Assembly (NCBI GenBank): GCA_045807745.1
Contig: JBJMGT010000015.1
Span: 372,001 to 436,000 of the forward strand
Source of the DNA: QHXQ01 sp045807745
Lineage (GTDB): Bacteria; Acidobacteriota; Blastocatellia; Pyrinomonadales; Pyrinomonadaceae
DNA length: 64,000 bases
Direction of reading: 5' to 3'
Position numbers and translations under genes: made by a program
Shown: piece after piece, positions 1-7,850 of the stretch
Layout: the number at the start of each line of letters is the position of its first letter
Numbering within the stretch: position 1 is the first letter of the stretch
The notes under the pieces: model-generated
What the model saw: only the letters and a program-made list of their open reading frames with translations
Database searches by the model: none
What the model was told of the DNA's origin: nothing

Positions 1-1
1 C

Positions 2-397
2 AATCCGCTCGACTACGTGCTTGGCTACACCTGCGTCAACGATGTGACCGCGCGCGATCTGCAACGCAAGGACGTGCAGTTCACCCGCGCCAAGTCGTTC
101 GACACTTTCTGCCCCGTCGGCCCCCACATCGAAACCGATCTCGACCCGCTCGACGTGCAGGTCGCAACGCGCGTCAACGGCACAATCAAACAACAGGCGC
201 GCACCAGCGCCATGGCGTTCCCCGTGCCCTTCCTCATCCACTACATCTCGCACATCATGACGCTCCAACCCGGCGACCTCATCGCCACCGGCACGCCCGC
301 CGGCGTCGGCCCCTTAACGGATGGCGACATGTGCGAAGTTGAAGTCGAAGGCGTCGGCGTCTTACGCAATCCTGTGCGGGCCGCGCAGCGCAGTTAG
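2..397 (+). CDS. Fumarylacetoacetate hydrolase family protein, 5'-truncated by window edge
   Basis: The frame is open to the left edge, so only the last ~131 residues are visible. They match the C-terminal half of the FAH fold (PF01557): a VNDVTARDLQ segment, AKSFDTFCPVGP, R-VNG, and the closing LQPGDLIATGTPAGVG loop that lines the metal-dependent active site. Family members hydrolyse or decarboxylate acylpyruvates and related catabolic diketo acids in the cytoplasm; the substrate cannot be told from this fragment. The stop lies 6 bases before the DUF402 gene, suggesting co-transcription. Family assignment is secure; specific function is not. Confidence 0.9.
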   Translation, partial: NPLDYVLGYTCVNDVTARDLQRKDVQFTRAKSFDTFCPVGPHIETDLDPLDVQVATRVNGTIKQQARTSAMAFPVPFLIHYISHIMTLQPGDLIATGTPAGVGPLTDGDMCEVEVEGVGVLRNPVRAAQRS

Positions 398-403
398 ATA
401 GCT

Positions 404-892
404 ATGACGGCCACAGCTTCCGAGTCAATCGTCGTGCATGCGCGCAAGTTCGATGGCCGGCTGCATCGGCAGTGGCCCGCGCGTCTGACCTCGCAGACGG
501 GTTCGCTCATCGTGCTCGACGGCGTATTTGCGGAGGAGATACGCCACCCGCTCCTCGGCCGCATCGCGCCCGGCACTAACAGCACCGAGTATTACTGGAC
601 AGACCGCTGGTATAGCGTCTTCCGTTTCCGCGAGCCGGCTGGTGTTTTGCGCAACTACTACTGCAACATCAATCAGCCCGCCGAGTTTGATGGACACCTT
701 TTGAGCTTCGTCGATCTGGACATAGATGTCCTCGTCGCTCCCGATTTCGCTTATCAAGTCCTCGACGAAGACGAGTTCGCGCGCCACGCCGCGGAGTTTA
801 ACTACCCCTCCGAGCTACAAGCACAAGCGCGCCGCGCACTGGCGGAGTTGCTGACCTTGATCGAGCAACGAGCTTTCCCTTTCAATGCATGA
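404..892 (+). CDS. DUF402 domain protein
   Basis: 162-residue soluble protein. It matches the DUF402 family (PF04167; FomD-like and nucleoside-diphosphate phosphatase relatives). Visible hallmarks are the aromatic stretch YYWTDRWYSVFRF, then NYYCNI-QPAEFD, and the acidic metal-binding run VDLDIDV followed by VLDEDEF. In characterised members these acidic residues bind divalent metal for hydrolysis of phosphoanhydride or phosphonate-nucleotide bonds. The ATG lies 6 bases after the FAH stop. Its physiological substrate is unknown. Confidence 0.8.
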   Translation: MTATASESIVVHARKFDGRLHRQWPARLTSQTGSLIVLDGVFAEEIRHPLLGRIAPGTNSTEYYWTDRWYSVFRFREPAGVLRNYYCNINQPAEFDGHLLSFVDLDIDVLVAPDFAYQVLDEDEFARHAAEFNYPSELQAQARRALAELLTLIEQRAFPFNA

Positions 893-990
893 GACCCGGT
901 TCGTGCTTGCCCAGCGAGCGCGTCGATGCGTGCTTCGATGTTACAATGGCTGTTAGCGACAAGCTGAAGAGGGCGTACAGACCGACCGAG

Positions 991-2565
<1,575 letters not shown>

Positions 2566-2613
2566 GTTCAAACTAAGCTGGTTACGCAAATTCAAGCCAA
2601 GGCGTTGATAGTG

Positions 2614-2680
2614 TGATTATACTGCGCGCGCGGTATAACACGCTTTATCGGGGTGTTATACCGCGCGCGCAGTATAATCA
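2614..2680. repeat. Perfect 28-bp inverted repeat with 11-nt loop
   Basis: Arms 2614-2641 and 2653-2680 are exact reverse complements (28/28). Each contains TGCGCGCGCGG flanked by TATA-rich ends, around an 11-nt spacer. It sits in the 182-bp gap after the carboxyltransferase gene and ends 4 bases before the GTTAGAT that opens the cassette array. There is no U-tract on either side, so it is not a canonical Rho-independent terminator. It could be a MITE or REP-like remnant, a protein-binding palindrome, or a transcription or recombination boundary. The symmetry is seen directly; function is unknown. Confidence 0.9.
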
Positions 2681-2747
2681 GTAGTTAGATTGCTTCCTGT
2701 TCACGATAGCCAGATAGACCGTTAATTCGTGTGAGACATAAGACGCT

Positions 2748-3713
2748 ATGTTCGAACCACAAAAATACACTTATCATTACACTCGCGCTGATACCTTAGC
2801 AGACAAGATTCTGCCATCTATGACGCTTCGGATGAGTTCTCTCCAAGGAGTTAATGACCCGCGAGAAGCTAAGACTTGGCCGTTCAAATTCTATTCACGT
2901 TCCCAAGCAGGGAACCAACTGTTTACGCCAGCCCTGTTCGATGAAGCAACAAAGTATATCACGCAAAGATCGCTTGTGTTCTGCTGTAGTAGAGATGACC
3001 CCTCACTCGATAAAAATGACGATACCCGCATTATTCGTTCGGGCTACGGCCACCCTCGAATGTGGGCCCAATATGCCGATAATCATAGGGGTATATGCCT
3101 TGTGCTAGACTTGGAGCGCTTGCACGAAAGCATCGTTTCTAAATTCGGGGCTGACAATCTGTTCTTTGGCTCGGTCGAATATCTGAACACAATTCATGGC
3201 CCGACATCTCACTTATCTAGAGGGGGCTACGATCTCGTTTACCTCGAAGACTATGTTAATTATGGGCTGGCTAAGGTTATGGAAAGCCACATTCGGTTGT
3301 TCCAGAAAGAGCTATTCTTTACCAAACATCAAGACTGGCAGGATGAATGGGAGTATCGGTGGGTTTTGCGCTCTCAGAGCGGCGTTCCGGTGTACATCCC
3401 AATACATGATTGCCTCCACGCAGTAATACTTGGACATGATTGCCCCACAGACATGACCGATAGGGTCATTGAATTGTGTCGCATAAGTAACACCCCTGTC
3501 CATCGCATGCTCTGGCACGGATGGACGTTCAGCATACTTCCCAACCAATTGAATGAAGACTTCCATCAAGGGCCTGTCCTATTTTTCGACGGTATATCAT
3601 TCAGCACCAGAATTCCCTGCGGCGGGGTGTTTGCACAGGGGCGCGATCAGTACGGTAAGGTGCGCCCTATTCGGATAGATAATAACGGGGATGTTGTCCC
3701 TATGGAAGGATGA
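2748..3713 (+). CDS. DUF2971 domain protein (cassette 1)
   Basis: 321-residue soluble protein matching DUF2971 (PF11185): N-terminal YHYTRADTLADKIL followed by SSLQGVNDPRE, a central MWAQYADNHRGICLVLD, and later QDEWEYRWV. The molecular role of the family is unknown; members turn up often in accessory DNA and some in defence neighbourhoods. Base composition is markedly lower in G+C than the flanking chromosome, supporting horizontal acquisition. It is a lone gene in its cassette with its attC 18 bp after the stop. ATG 2748 is the first in-frame start; no strong ribosome-binding site is visible. Confidence 0.8.
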   Translation: MFEPQKYTYHYTRADTLADKILPSMTLRMSSLQGVNDPREAKTWPFKFYSRSQAGNQLFTPALFDEATKYITQRSLVFCCSRDDPSLDKNDDTRIIRSGYGHPRMWAQYADNHRGICLVLDLERLHESIVSKFGADNLFFGSVEYLNTIHGPTSHLSRGGYDLVYLEDYVNYGLAKVMESHIRLFQKELFFTKHQDWQDEWEYRWVLRSQSGVPVYIPIHDCLHAVILGHDCPTDMTDRVIELCRISNTPVHRMLWHGWTFSILPNQLNEDFHQGPVLFFDGISFSTRIPCGGVFAQGRDQYGKVRPIRIDNNGDVVPMEG

Positions 3714-3731
3714 GATTAAGGCTCAAGCGCA

Positions 3732-3818
3732 ATCTAACAACGGCATGCAGCGGACGCGCAAATATGTGGCATTTCATCAATCACGGTCTGTGCGCGCCGC
3801 TGATGCCGAGCGTTAGAC
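3732..3818 (+). other. attC site 1
   Basis: R'' box ATCTAAC (3732-3738) and R' box GTTAGAC (3812-3818), 87 bp. Inner arms CGGCATGCAGCGG (from 3741) and CCGCTGATGCCG pair with one unpaired base, the usual attC extrahelical nucleotide. Confidence 0.88.
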
Positions 3819-3857
3819 TGCTAGCCGAGATTCGGTAACATTGACGGAGGATGTGAA

Positions 3858-4913
3858 ATGAGAAGAACCTCTCGGACTTTCTCTCTCATGTTGATTCGGG
3901 CAGCCTCGCTACTTTTGGTGTCACTTTCTGCGGTCACGGTTTTGGCTCAAAGCGAATCGTCGCCGCCTCCTTTTCCTCCGCCGGGCAAGCTGCTTGATGT
4001 CGGCGGGTGGCGACTGCACCTCAATTGCACCGGTGAAGCCCGCGGCGCTTCGCAACCGACTGTGATCCTCGAAGCGGGCAGCGGTGATTTCTCAGTGGAG
4101 TGGGGTCTCGTCCAGCCCGGCGTCGCAAGGTTCGCGCGCGTCTGCTCATACGACCGTGCAGGCGACGGGTGGAGCGACCTTGGCCCGCACCCGCGCACTT
4201 TTCATCAGATCGTTTACGAACTGCACACGCTGCTCGACAAGGCAGGCGTCAAGCGGCCCTTGCTGCTTGTCGGTCATTCCTATGGCGGGTGGCTGGTGCG
4301 TCTCTATACCTCAACGTACCCGGCGGACGTTGCTGGGATGGTGCTCGTCGAGGCTGGCGCTGACAACCCCTGGCGCATGTTGCCGGATGGCAAGCTGGTG
4401 CATTCGTCGGACATCGCGAAGGGGCGTCCGATTCCCGCGGTGAAGACCGCGAACCCACTGCGCGTCAGCGACATTCCGCCGGCTGCGTTAACCCAAATGA
4501 GAGCCGGACTACAAGAGGCCGCTTCGCACGCGAACGAACCTCCGCGCGACAAGCTGCCACCCGACGCGCAGCGGATGAGGACATGGGCGCTCGCGCAGTT
4601 GGGACACGTCGCCGCTGCCGTCAATCCGTTCGAGAACGATGAACTGGCCGGTTTGCGGGCTGAGCGAGCGAAGAGTGAACATCCGCTCGGCGACATGCCA
4701 CTGATTGTCATAACCCGAGGAATCTCGGAAAAAGAGGGTCCTGATGGGGAGGCTTTGGCGGCGGAGCACCGACAGGATCATGCGACACTGGCGGCGATGT
4801 CGCGCAAGGGTAAGCTAGTCATCGCCGCGCACAGCGGCCATCACGTCCAACTCGATGAGCCAGAGCTTGTAATCAAATCCATTCGGGAAGTGCTAGCAGC
4901 AGTGCAGAAATGA
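3858..4913 (+). CDS. Exported alpha/beta hydrolase (cassette 2)
   Basis: 351 residues. Residues 1-31 form a Sec signal peptide (Arg-rich start, hydrophobic core, cleavage near VLAQ-S). The rest is an alpha/beta hydrolase: GGWRLHLNCTG strand, VILEAGSGDFS oxyanion region, SYDRAGDGWSD, nucleophile elbow GHSYGG (Ser near residue 140), and a late GHHVQLDEPE with the catalytic His. The enzyme should act in the periplasm or outside on an ester, lactone or similar bond; substrate unknown. A clear GGAGG lies 8 bases before the ATG. G+C is close to that of the chromosome, unlike cassette 1. Cargo gene of an integron cassette, so transcription may depend on an upstream promoter. Confidence 0.88.
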   Translation: MRRTSRTFSLMLIRAASLLLVSLSAVTVLAQSESSPPPFPPPGKLLDVGGWRLHLNCTGEARGASQPTVILEAGSGDFSVEWGLVQPGVARFARVCSYDRAGDGWSDLGPHPRTFHQIVYELHTLLDKAGVKRPLLLVGHSYGGWLVRLYTSTYPADVAGMVLVEAGADNPWRMLPDGKLVHSSDIAKGRPIPAVKTANPLRVSDIPPAALTQMRAGLQEAASHANEPPRDKLPPDAQRMRTWALAQLGHVAAAVNPFENDELAGLRAERAKSEHPLGDMPLIVITRGISEKEGPDGEALAAEHRQDHATLAAMSRKGKLVIAAHSGHHVQLDEPELVIKSIREVLAAVQK

Positions 4914-4939
4914 TGGGCTGCGGGCTTGCAACCCCCGCA

Positions 4940-5010
4940 GCCTAACAATGTCTTGCAACGGAGCGCCCTTCGCCTGCGGCTCGGTCGCCCGCTGAAGACT
5001 GGCGTTGGGC
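4940..5010 (+). other. attC site 2
   Basis: R'' GCCTAAC (4940-4946) and R' GTTGGGC (5004-5010), 71 bp. Inner arms GTCTTGCAACGG and CCGCTGAAGAC pair apart from one G-T and one extrahelical base. Confidence 0.88.
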
Positions 5011-5049
5011 GGCTGAAGCCATTAGCAATTAGTGAGAATGGAGGCAACG

Positions 5050-5454
5050 ATGGCGAGAATTACCGGAATCGGCGGCGTCTTCTTCAAGAGTAGGAACGAC
5101 AGGGCCGCGCTTGCGACTTGGTATCAAAAGCACCTGGGCATGCCACTAGAGAGCTTCGGCGGAGCTGTCCTGAGATGGCCGGATGACAAGGCCGAGGACA
5201 AGGGCCTCACCGTCTGGCACATCGCGGAAAAGGAGAGCCAGTGGTTCAGCCCCAGTGACTCGCCTTTCATGATCAACTATCGGGTTGACAATCTTGACGA
5301 GATGATCGCGCAACTCCGTGCGGGCGGGGTCGAAATCGTCAGCGGCCCCGAATCACATGAAAACGGGAAGTTCGCGTGGATCATGGATCCGGAGGGGAAT
5401 AAGGTCGAACTGTGGGAGCCGATGATTTGGGATGAAAAGAATAAGAGTGCCTGA
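5050..5454 (+). CDS. VOC (glyoxalase/bleomycin-resistance) family protein (cassette 3)
   Basis: 134-residue single VOC-fold protein (PF00903-like): ITGIGGVFFKS first strand, WYQKHLGMPLE helix, SPFMINYRVDNLDEMI, and the closing FAWIMDPEGNKVELWEP, which supplies a metal-ligand Glu in the fold. Small stand-alone VOC proteins are frequent integron cargo; some are fosfomycin or bleomycin resistance determinants, but nothing here identifies such a substrate. ATG 5050 is chosen over ATG 5038 because GGAGG (5040-5044) is correctly spaced for it. Its attC begins 17 bp after the stop. Confidence 0.88.
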   Translation: MARITGIGGVFFKSRNDRAALATWYQKHLGMPLESFGGAVLRWPDDKAEDKGLTVWHIAEKESQWFSPSDSPFMINYRVDNLDEMIAQLRAGGVEIVSGPESHENGKFAWIMDPEGNKVELWEPMIWDEKNKSA

Positions 5455-5470
5455 AGTTCTGGTCCAAGCC

Positions 5471-5577
5471 GCCCAACAAATCGTTGGACGCGAGCGGCGG
5501 GAGCGTGTTTCGTAACTTGATTCGCCCGGCAATGCTTGATTGAATTCGCGCCGCCTCGGTCAACTCCGACGTTAGGC
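5471..5577 (+). other. attC site 3
   Basis: R'' GCCCAAC (5471-5477) and R' GTTAGGC (5571-5577), 107 bp. Inner arms GTTGGACGCGAGCGGCG and CGCCGCCTCGGTCAAC are largely complementary. Confidence 0.85.
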
Positions 5578-5691
5578 GGACGCCCTAGCGGCACATTAAG
5601 GAACGTTGGGCTAGGTCTGCTGGACCACCGGCGGCCCAACCCGCAAATGCAACCGACTGGCCAGCGGGGCTTGGCTTAGAGAGAGAAAATC

Positions 5692-6252
5692 GTGAAGGCG
5701 TTCGTCGTCGATCGTTATGGAAAGGGTGATGGCGCGCGGTTTGGCGACATGCCGGAGCCGGTAGTGCGGGCCGCGGACGTATTGGTCCGTGTTCACGCGG
5801 CCGGCGTAAACGTCCTAGACTCCAAGATCCGAGACGGAGAGTTCAAGCTCATTTTGCCTTATCGCCTGCCGCTCATCCTGGGAAACGATGTGGCTGGGGT
5901 CGTGATTCGGGTCGGGTCCAAAGTGCGGCGATTCAAGGCCGGCGACGAGGTCTATGCGCGGCCGCATAAAGATCGGATCGGCGCGTTCGCAGAATTCATT
6001 TCGATGAATGAAGACAACGTGGCGATCAAGCCAAAGGCACTCACAATGGAGGAAGCCGCTTCCATCCCTAGCTATTCCTTTCTTTTCATGAGAGCGAATG
6101 GCGACCAACTGCGCGAGATCACGTCCCTCATCGATGCCGGGATCATACGCCCGATTGTGGCTAAAGTCTTTCCATTCGAATTGATGAAGGAGGCTTTGGC
6201 CTACGTTGATACTGGACGTGCCAAAGGCAAGGTCGTCGTCAAAGTCAGATAA
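5692..6252 (+). CDS. MDR/zinc-type alcohol dehydrogenase-like protein with the nucleotide-binding domain deleted (cassette 4)
   Basis: 186 residues with a GTG start. Residues 1-122 are the GroES-like catalytic domain of a quinone-oxidoreductase-type MDR enzyme (MKAFVVDRYG, VLVRVHAAGVNVLDSKIRDG, LGNDVAGVV, GDEVYARP, MEEAASIP). Residues 123-186 are the C-terminal tail (YSFLFMRANGDQL ... GRAKGKVVVKV). Full-length relatives are ~330 residues; about 145 residues, covering the whole Rossmann NADP-binding region with its glycine motif, are missing at the IP/SY junction while the frame is preserved. It should be unable to bind cofactor as a normal MDR enzyme. Either it is a decayed cassette or the shortened protein has another role. 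Confidence 0.85.
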   Translation: MKAFVVDRYGKGDGARFGDMPEPVVRAADVLVRVHAAGVNVLDSKIRDGEFKLILPYRLPLILGNDVAGVVIRVGSKVRRFKAGDEVYARPHKDRIGAFAEFISMNEDNVAIKPKALTMEEAASIPSYSFLFMRANGDQLREITSLIDAGIIRPIVAKVFPFELMKEALAYVDTGRAKGKVVVKVR

Positions 6253-6276
6253 AATCACAGTCGGCGCGGTGCCGGT

Positions 6277-6402
6277 GAACTGGACCTGACGACGGCTCAG
6301 CGCGCGGAGTTGGGGCGGCTCCGCAAAGAGAACGGGATCGTGCAGCAGGAGCGCGACATCGCAAAAATGCGCATGTCTCTAAGATGCCAGCGCGCGGAAT
6401 GA
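6277..6402 (+). pseudogene. IS3-family transposase OrfA remnant
   Basis: A 41-codon open stretch encodes ELGRLRKENGIVQQERDIAK, which resembles the leucine-zipper end of IS3-family OrfA (LRKEN...ERDILKK). It lacks the N-terminal helix-turn-helix and any OrfB, and ends in a stop shortly after. It lies inside cassette 4 between the oxidoreductase stop and attC 4, so an IS copy or fragment apparently entered the cassette and was then mostly deleted. No inverted terminal repeats were recognised. Confidence 0.65.
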
Positions 6403-6432
6403 AAGTGTAGCGTCACCGGCAGCGCAGCCGCC

Positions 6433-6524
6433 GCCTAACGAGGAGTTGAAGCTGACGGCGCTCCCAAGCAGCTTGGTTGAGGAGTTTAACATTCAGCGCC
6501 GCAGCTTAACTCGGTGCGTTAGAC
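6433..6524 (+). other. attC site 4
   Basis: R'' GCCTAAC (6433-6439) and R' GTTAGAC (6518-6524), 92 bp. Inner arms GTTGAAGCTGACGGCGCT and AGCGCCGCAGCTTAAC pair with two bases unpaired in the left arm. Confidence 0.88.
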
Positions 6525-6575
6525 AGCTAGCGCTGGCTCGATGCTGAGCCGCGTGCGAAGGAGGAACTAGTACTC

Positions 6576-7118
6576 GTGACGACCCAACGGAAAGTCATCG
6601 TCCACGTCGCGACCAGCGCGGATGGATACATCGCGCGGACGGACGGCGACCTCGAATGGCTGACCGCCCGTCCGGCACCAGCGGGTTTTTACGGGCTCGA
6701 CGCATTCACGCAATCAATCGATACGAAAGTGCTGGGCCGGAAGACCTACGAAGCCAGTCTGCGCCTGGGAGCAAAGTTCGGTTCCAAGAATCGAACCATC
6801 GTCTTCTCGCGTCATCCGCGTCCAAAGGATGCGCCGCCAACCGTCGAATTCACAGACGAGGCAATCGGTGTGTTCGTGCATCGACTTCGAAAAAGCCAGG
6901 GCAAAGATATCTGGTTGCTGGGCGGCGGTGAAATCATCGCCTCTTTTCTTGATGCGCAGGCGATCGACGAGTTCGTCATTAGCGTCGTTCCGATATTTAT
7001 CGGAGATGGCATTCCGCTCATCGCACGACGTCACCGTTACGTCCCGTTGTCGTTGCGGTCTACCGAGAAGTTTGAAGATGGTCTCGCCCAGCTTCGTTAC
7101 GCGGTGCGGGCTGCCTAG
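6576..7118 (+). CDS. Dihydrofolate-reductase family protein, RibD C-terminal-like (cassette 5)
   Basis: 180 residues, GTG start after a strong AAGGAGGA. Single RibD_C/DHFR-like domain (PF01872; YyaP/YwjB type): VIVHVATSADGYIAR first strand, VLGRKTYEA, TIVFSR, IWLLGGGEIIASFL and FVISVVPIFIGDGIPL. These are NAD(P)H-binding reductases resembling DHFR in fold. True DHFR activity is not established for this subgroup and it is not one of the clinical dfrA or dfrB types. attC 5 begins 25 bp after the stop. Confidence 0.9.
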   Translation: MTTQRKVIVHVATSADGYIARTDGDLEWLTARPAPAGFYGLDAFTQSIDTKVLGRKTYEASLRLGAKFGSKNRTIVFSRHPRPKDAPPTVEFTDEAIGVFVHRLRKSQGKDIWLLGGGEIIASFLDAQAIDEFVISVVPIFIGDGIPLIARRHRYVPLSLRSTEKFEDGLAQLRYAVRAA

Positions 7119-7142
7119 TATTGATACATCACCATGCGCGCC

Positions 7143-7206
7143 GTCTAACACACCGCTGCAGCCGACCGCTGAAAAGCGCGGCGGCTGAGCGGCAGAATCG
7201 TTGGGC
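7143..7206 (+). other. attC site 5
   Basis: R'' GTCTAAC (7143-7149) and R' GTTGGGC (7200-7206), 64 bp. Inner arms CCGCTGCAGCCG and CGGCTGAGCGG pair with one extrahelical base. This is the most compact and canonical site of the array. Confidence 0.9.
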
Positions 7207-7250
7207 TGCTAGCTGATTCAACCTCGTGTTGATTTAGGAGAAAGACAAAA

Positions 7251-7604
7251 TTGAACATTCACAATCGAGCCACACGCCTTGGTATTTCAGCCGGTGTGTT
7301 TCTTATCGTGCTGGTTTTGATTGTGCCGCATCTGATGGACGTAGAACCGCCGCTGATAGTTAATATCTTGTTAAAGCCAGTTGAATTGTTGGCGAAGCTT
7401 ATCCATAGTATCTCTGCTCCGCCTTGTAACAATATGGGTACTCCTGAGCACCCTATTTGTGAAGGCACTCCCATTGATTTATTGACTGGGTTATTGTTCG
7501 TCTTCTTTGGCATCCTTCTATACCCAGTCATAACGTATCTCCTATTGTCGCTGCTGTCGAAGATTCTGAGACGCAGGTTAAACAGCAAATACGGTTCAGA
7601 GTAG
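7251..7604 (+). CDS. Small two-span membrane protein of unknown function (cassette 6)
   Basis: 117 residues with a TTG start ten bases after GGAG. Hydrophobic segments at about residues 11-29 and 79-103 flank a loop with two Cys (PCNNMGTPEHPICEG) that could form a disulfide outside the cytoplasm. The basic tail ILRRRLNSK suggests a cytoplasmic C-terminus. No family recognised. Base composition is low in G+C. The position between two attC sites and the ribosome-binding site argue that it is a real cassette gene. Confidence 0.65.
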   Translation: MNIHNRATRLGISAGVFLIVLVLIVPHLMDVEPPLIVNILLKPVELLAKLIHSISAPPCNNMGTPEHPICEGTPIDLLTGLLFVFFGILLYPVITYLLLSLLSKILRRRLNSKYGSE

Positions 7605-7626
7605 AGTGTATGCCTAATGTGCCGCA

Positions 7627-7764
7627 GCCCAACAACTCATTCAACCGGACTCGCAATAAGGGTGCCTCTTATCATCAATCTTCACAGCTTCGCCGGTGCC
7701 CTGTGTTGATTAAAGCTTGATGCTTTAGCCGACATCGGTCAACATATAAATTCGGGCGTTAGGT
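7627..7764 (+). other. attC site 6 (long, less regular)
   Basis: R'' GCCCAAC (7627-7633) and R' GTTAGGT (7758-7764), 138 bp. Inner arms are less clearly complementary than in the other five sites, so the pairing needs a fold calculation. Last site of the array. Confidence 0.7.
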
Positions 7765-7780
7765 GGCTAAGTGCTATGTC

Positions 7781-7817
7781 AAAGCCCGGCGGCAGAGTTC
7801 GTCTGCCGCCGGGCTTT
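7781..7817. terminator. Bidirectional Rho-independent terminator
   Basis: Perfect 16-bp stem (7781-7796 with 7802-7817), GC-rich core, 5-nt loop, AAA on the left and TTTT on the right. It lies between the end of the cassette array and the convergent TPR gene and can stop transcription from both sides. Confidence 0.85.
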
Positions 7818-7850
7818 TCGTTGTGAGGAGAAAATTGCCCTTTGTGTGCG

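Larger units (their letters stand above)
2684..7764 (+). mobile_element. Integron gene-cassette array without integrase (CALIN-type), six cassettes
   Basis: Six consecutive plus-strand genes are each followed by a non-coding segment beginning with RYYYAAC and ending with GTTRRRY, the outer core boxes of integron attC sites, in the order expected for a cassette 3' end. Inner arms are complementary and usually one arm lacks a base, the extrahelical base typical of L boxes. Cassette junctions fall at the G/TT of 2684, 3812, 5004, 5571, 6518, 7200 and 7758. No tyrosine recombinase is in the window, and the 2684 site lacks an attC partner, so it may be a degenerate attI or the remains of one. G+C varies sharply between cassettes (first and sixth clearly low), as expected for mobile cargo. 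The array ends 17 bp before a strong terminator hairpin. Confidence 0.85.

Noticed and set aside
2614..2680. Reading the 28-bp palindrome as a seventh attC site
   Set aside because: It lacks an RYYYAAC box and is perfectly symmetric, whereas attC sites have imperfect arms with extrahelical bases.
6576..7118. Trimethoprim-resistance dfr cassette
   Set aside because: The sequence is of the RibD C-terminal/YyaP type, not dfrA or dfrB; resistance cannot be claimed.
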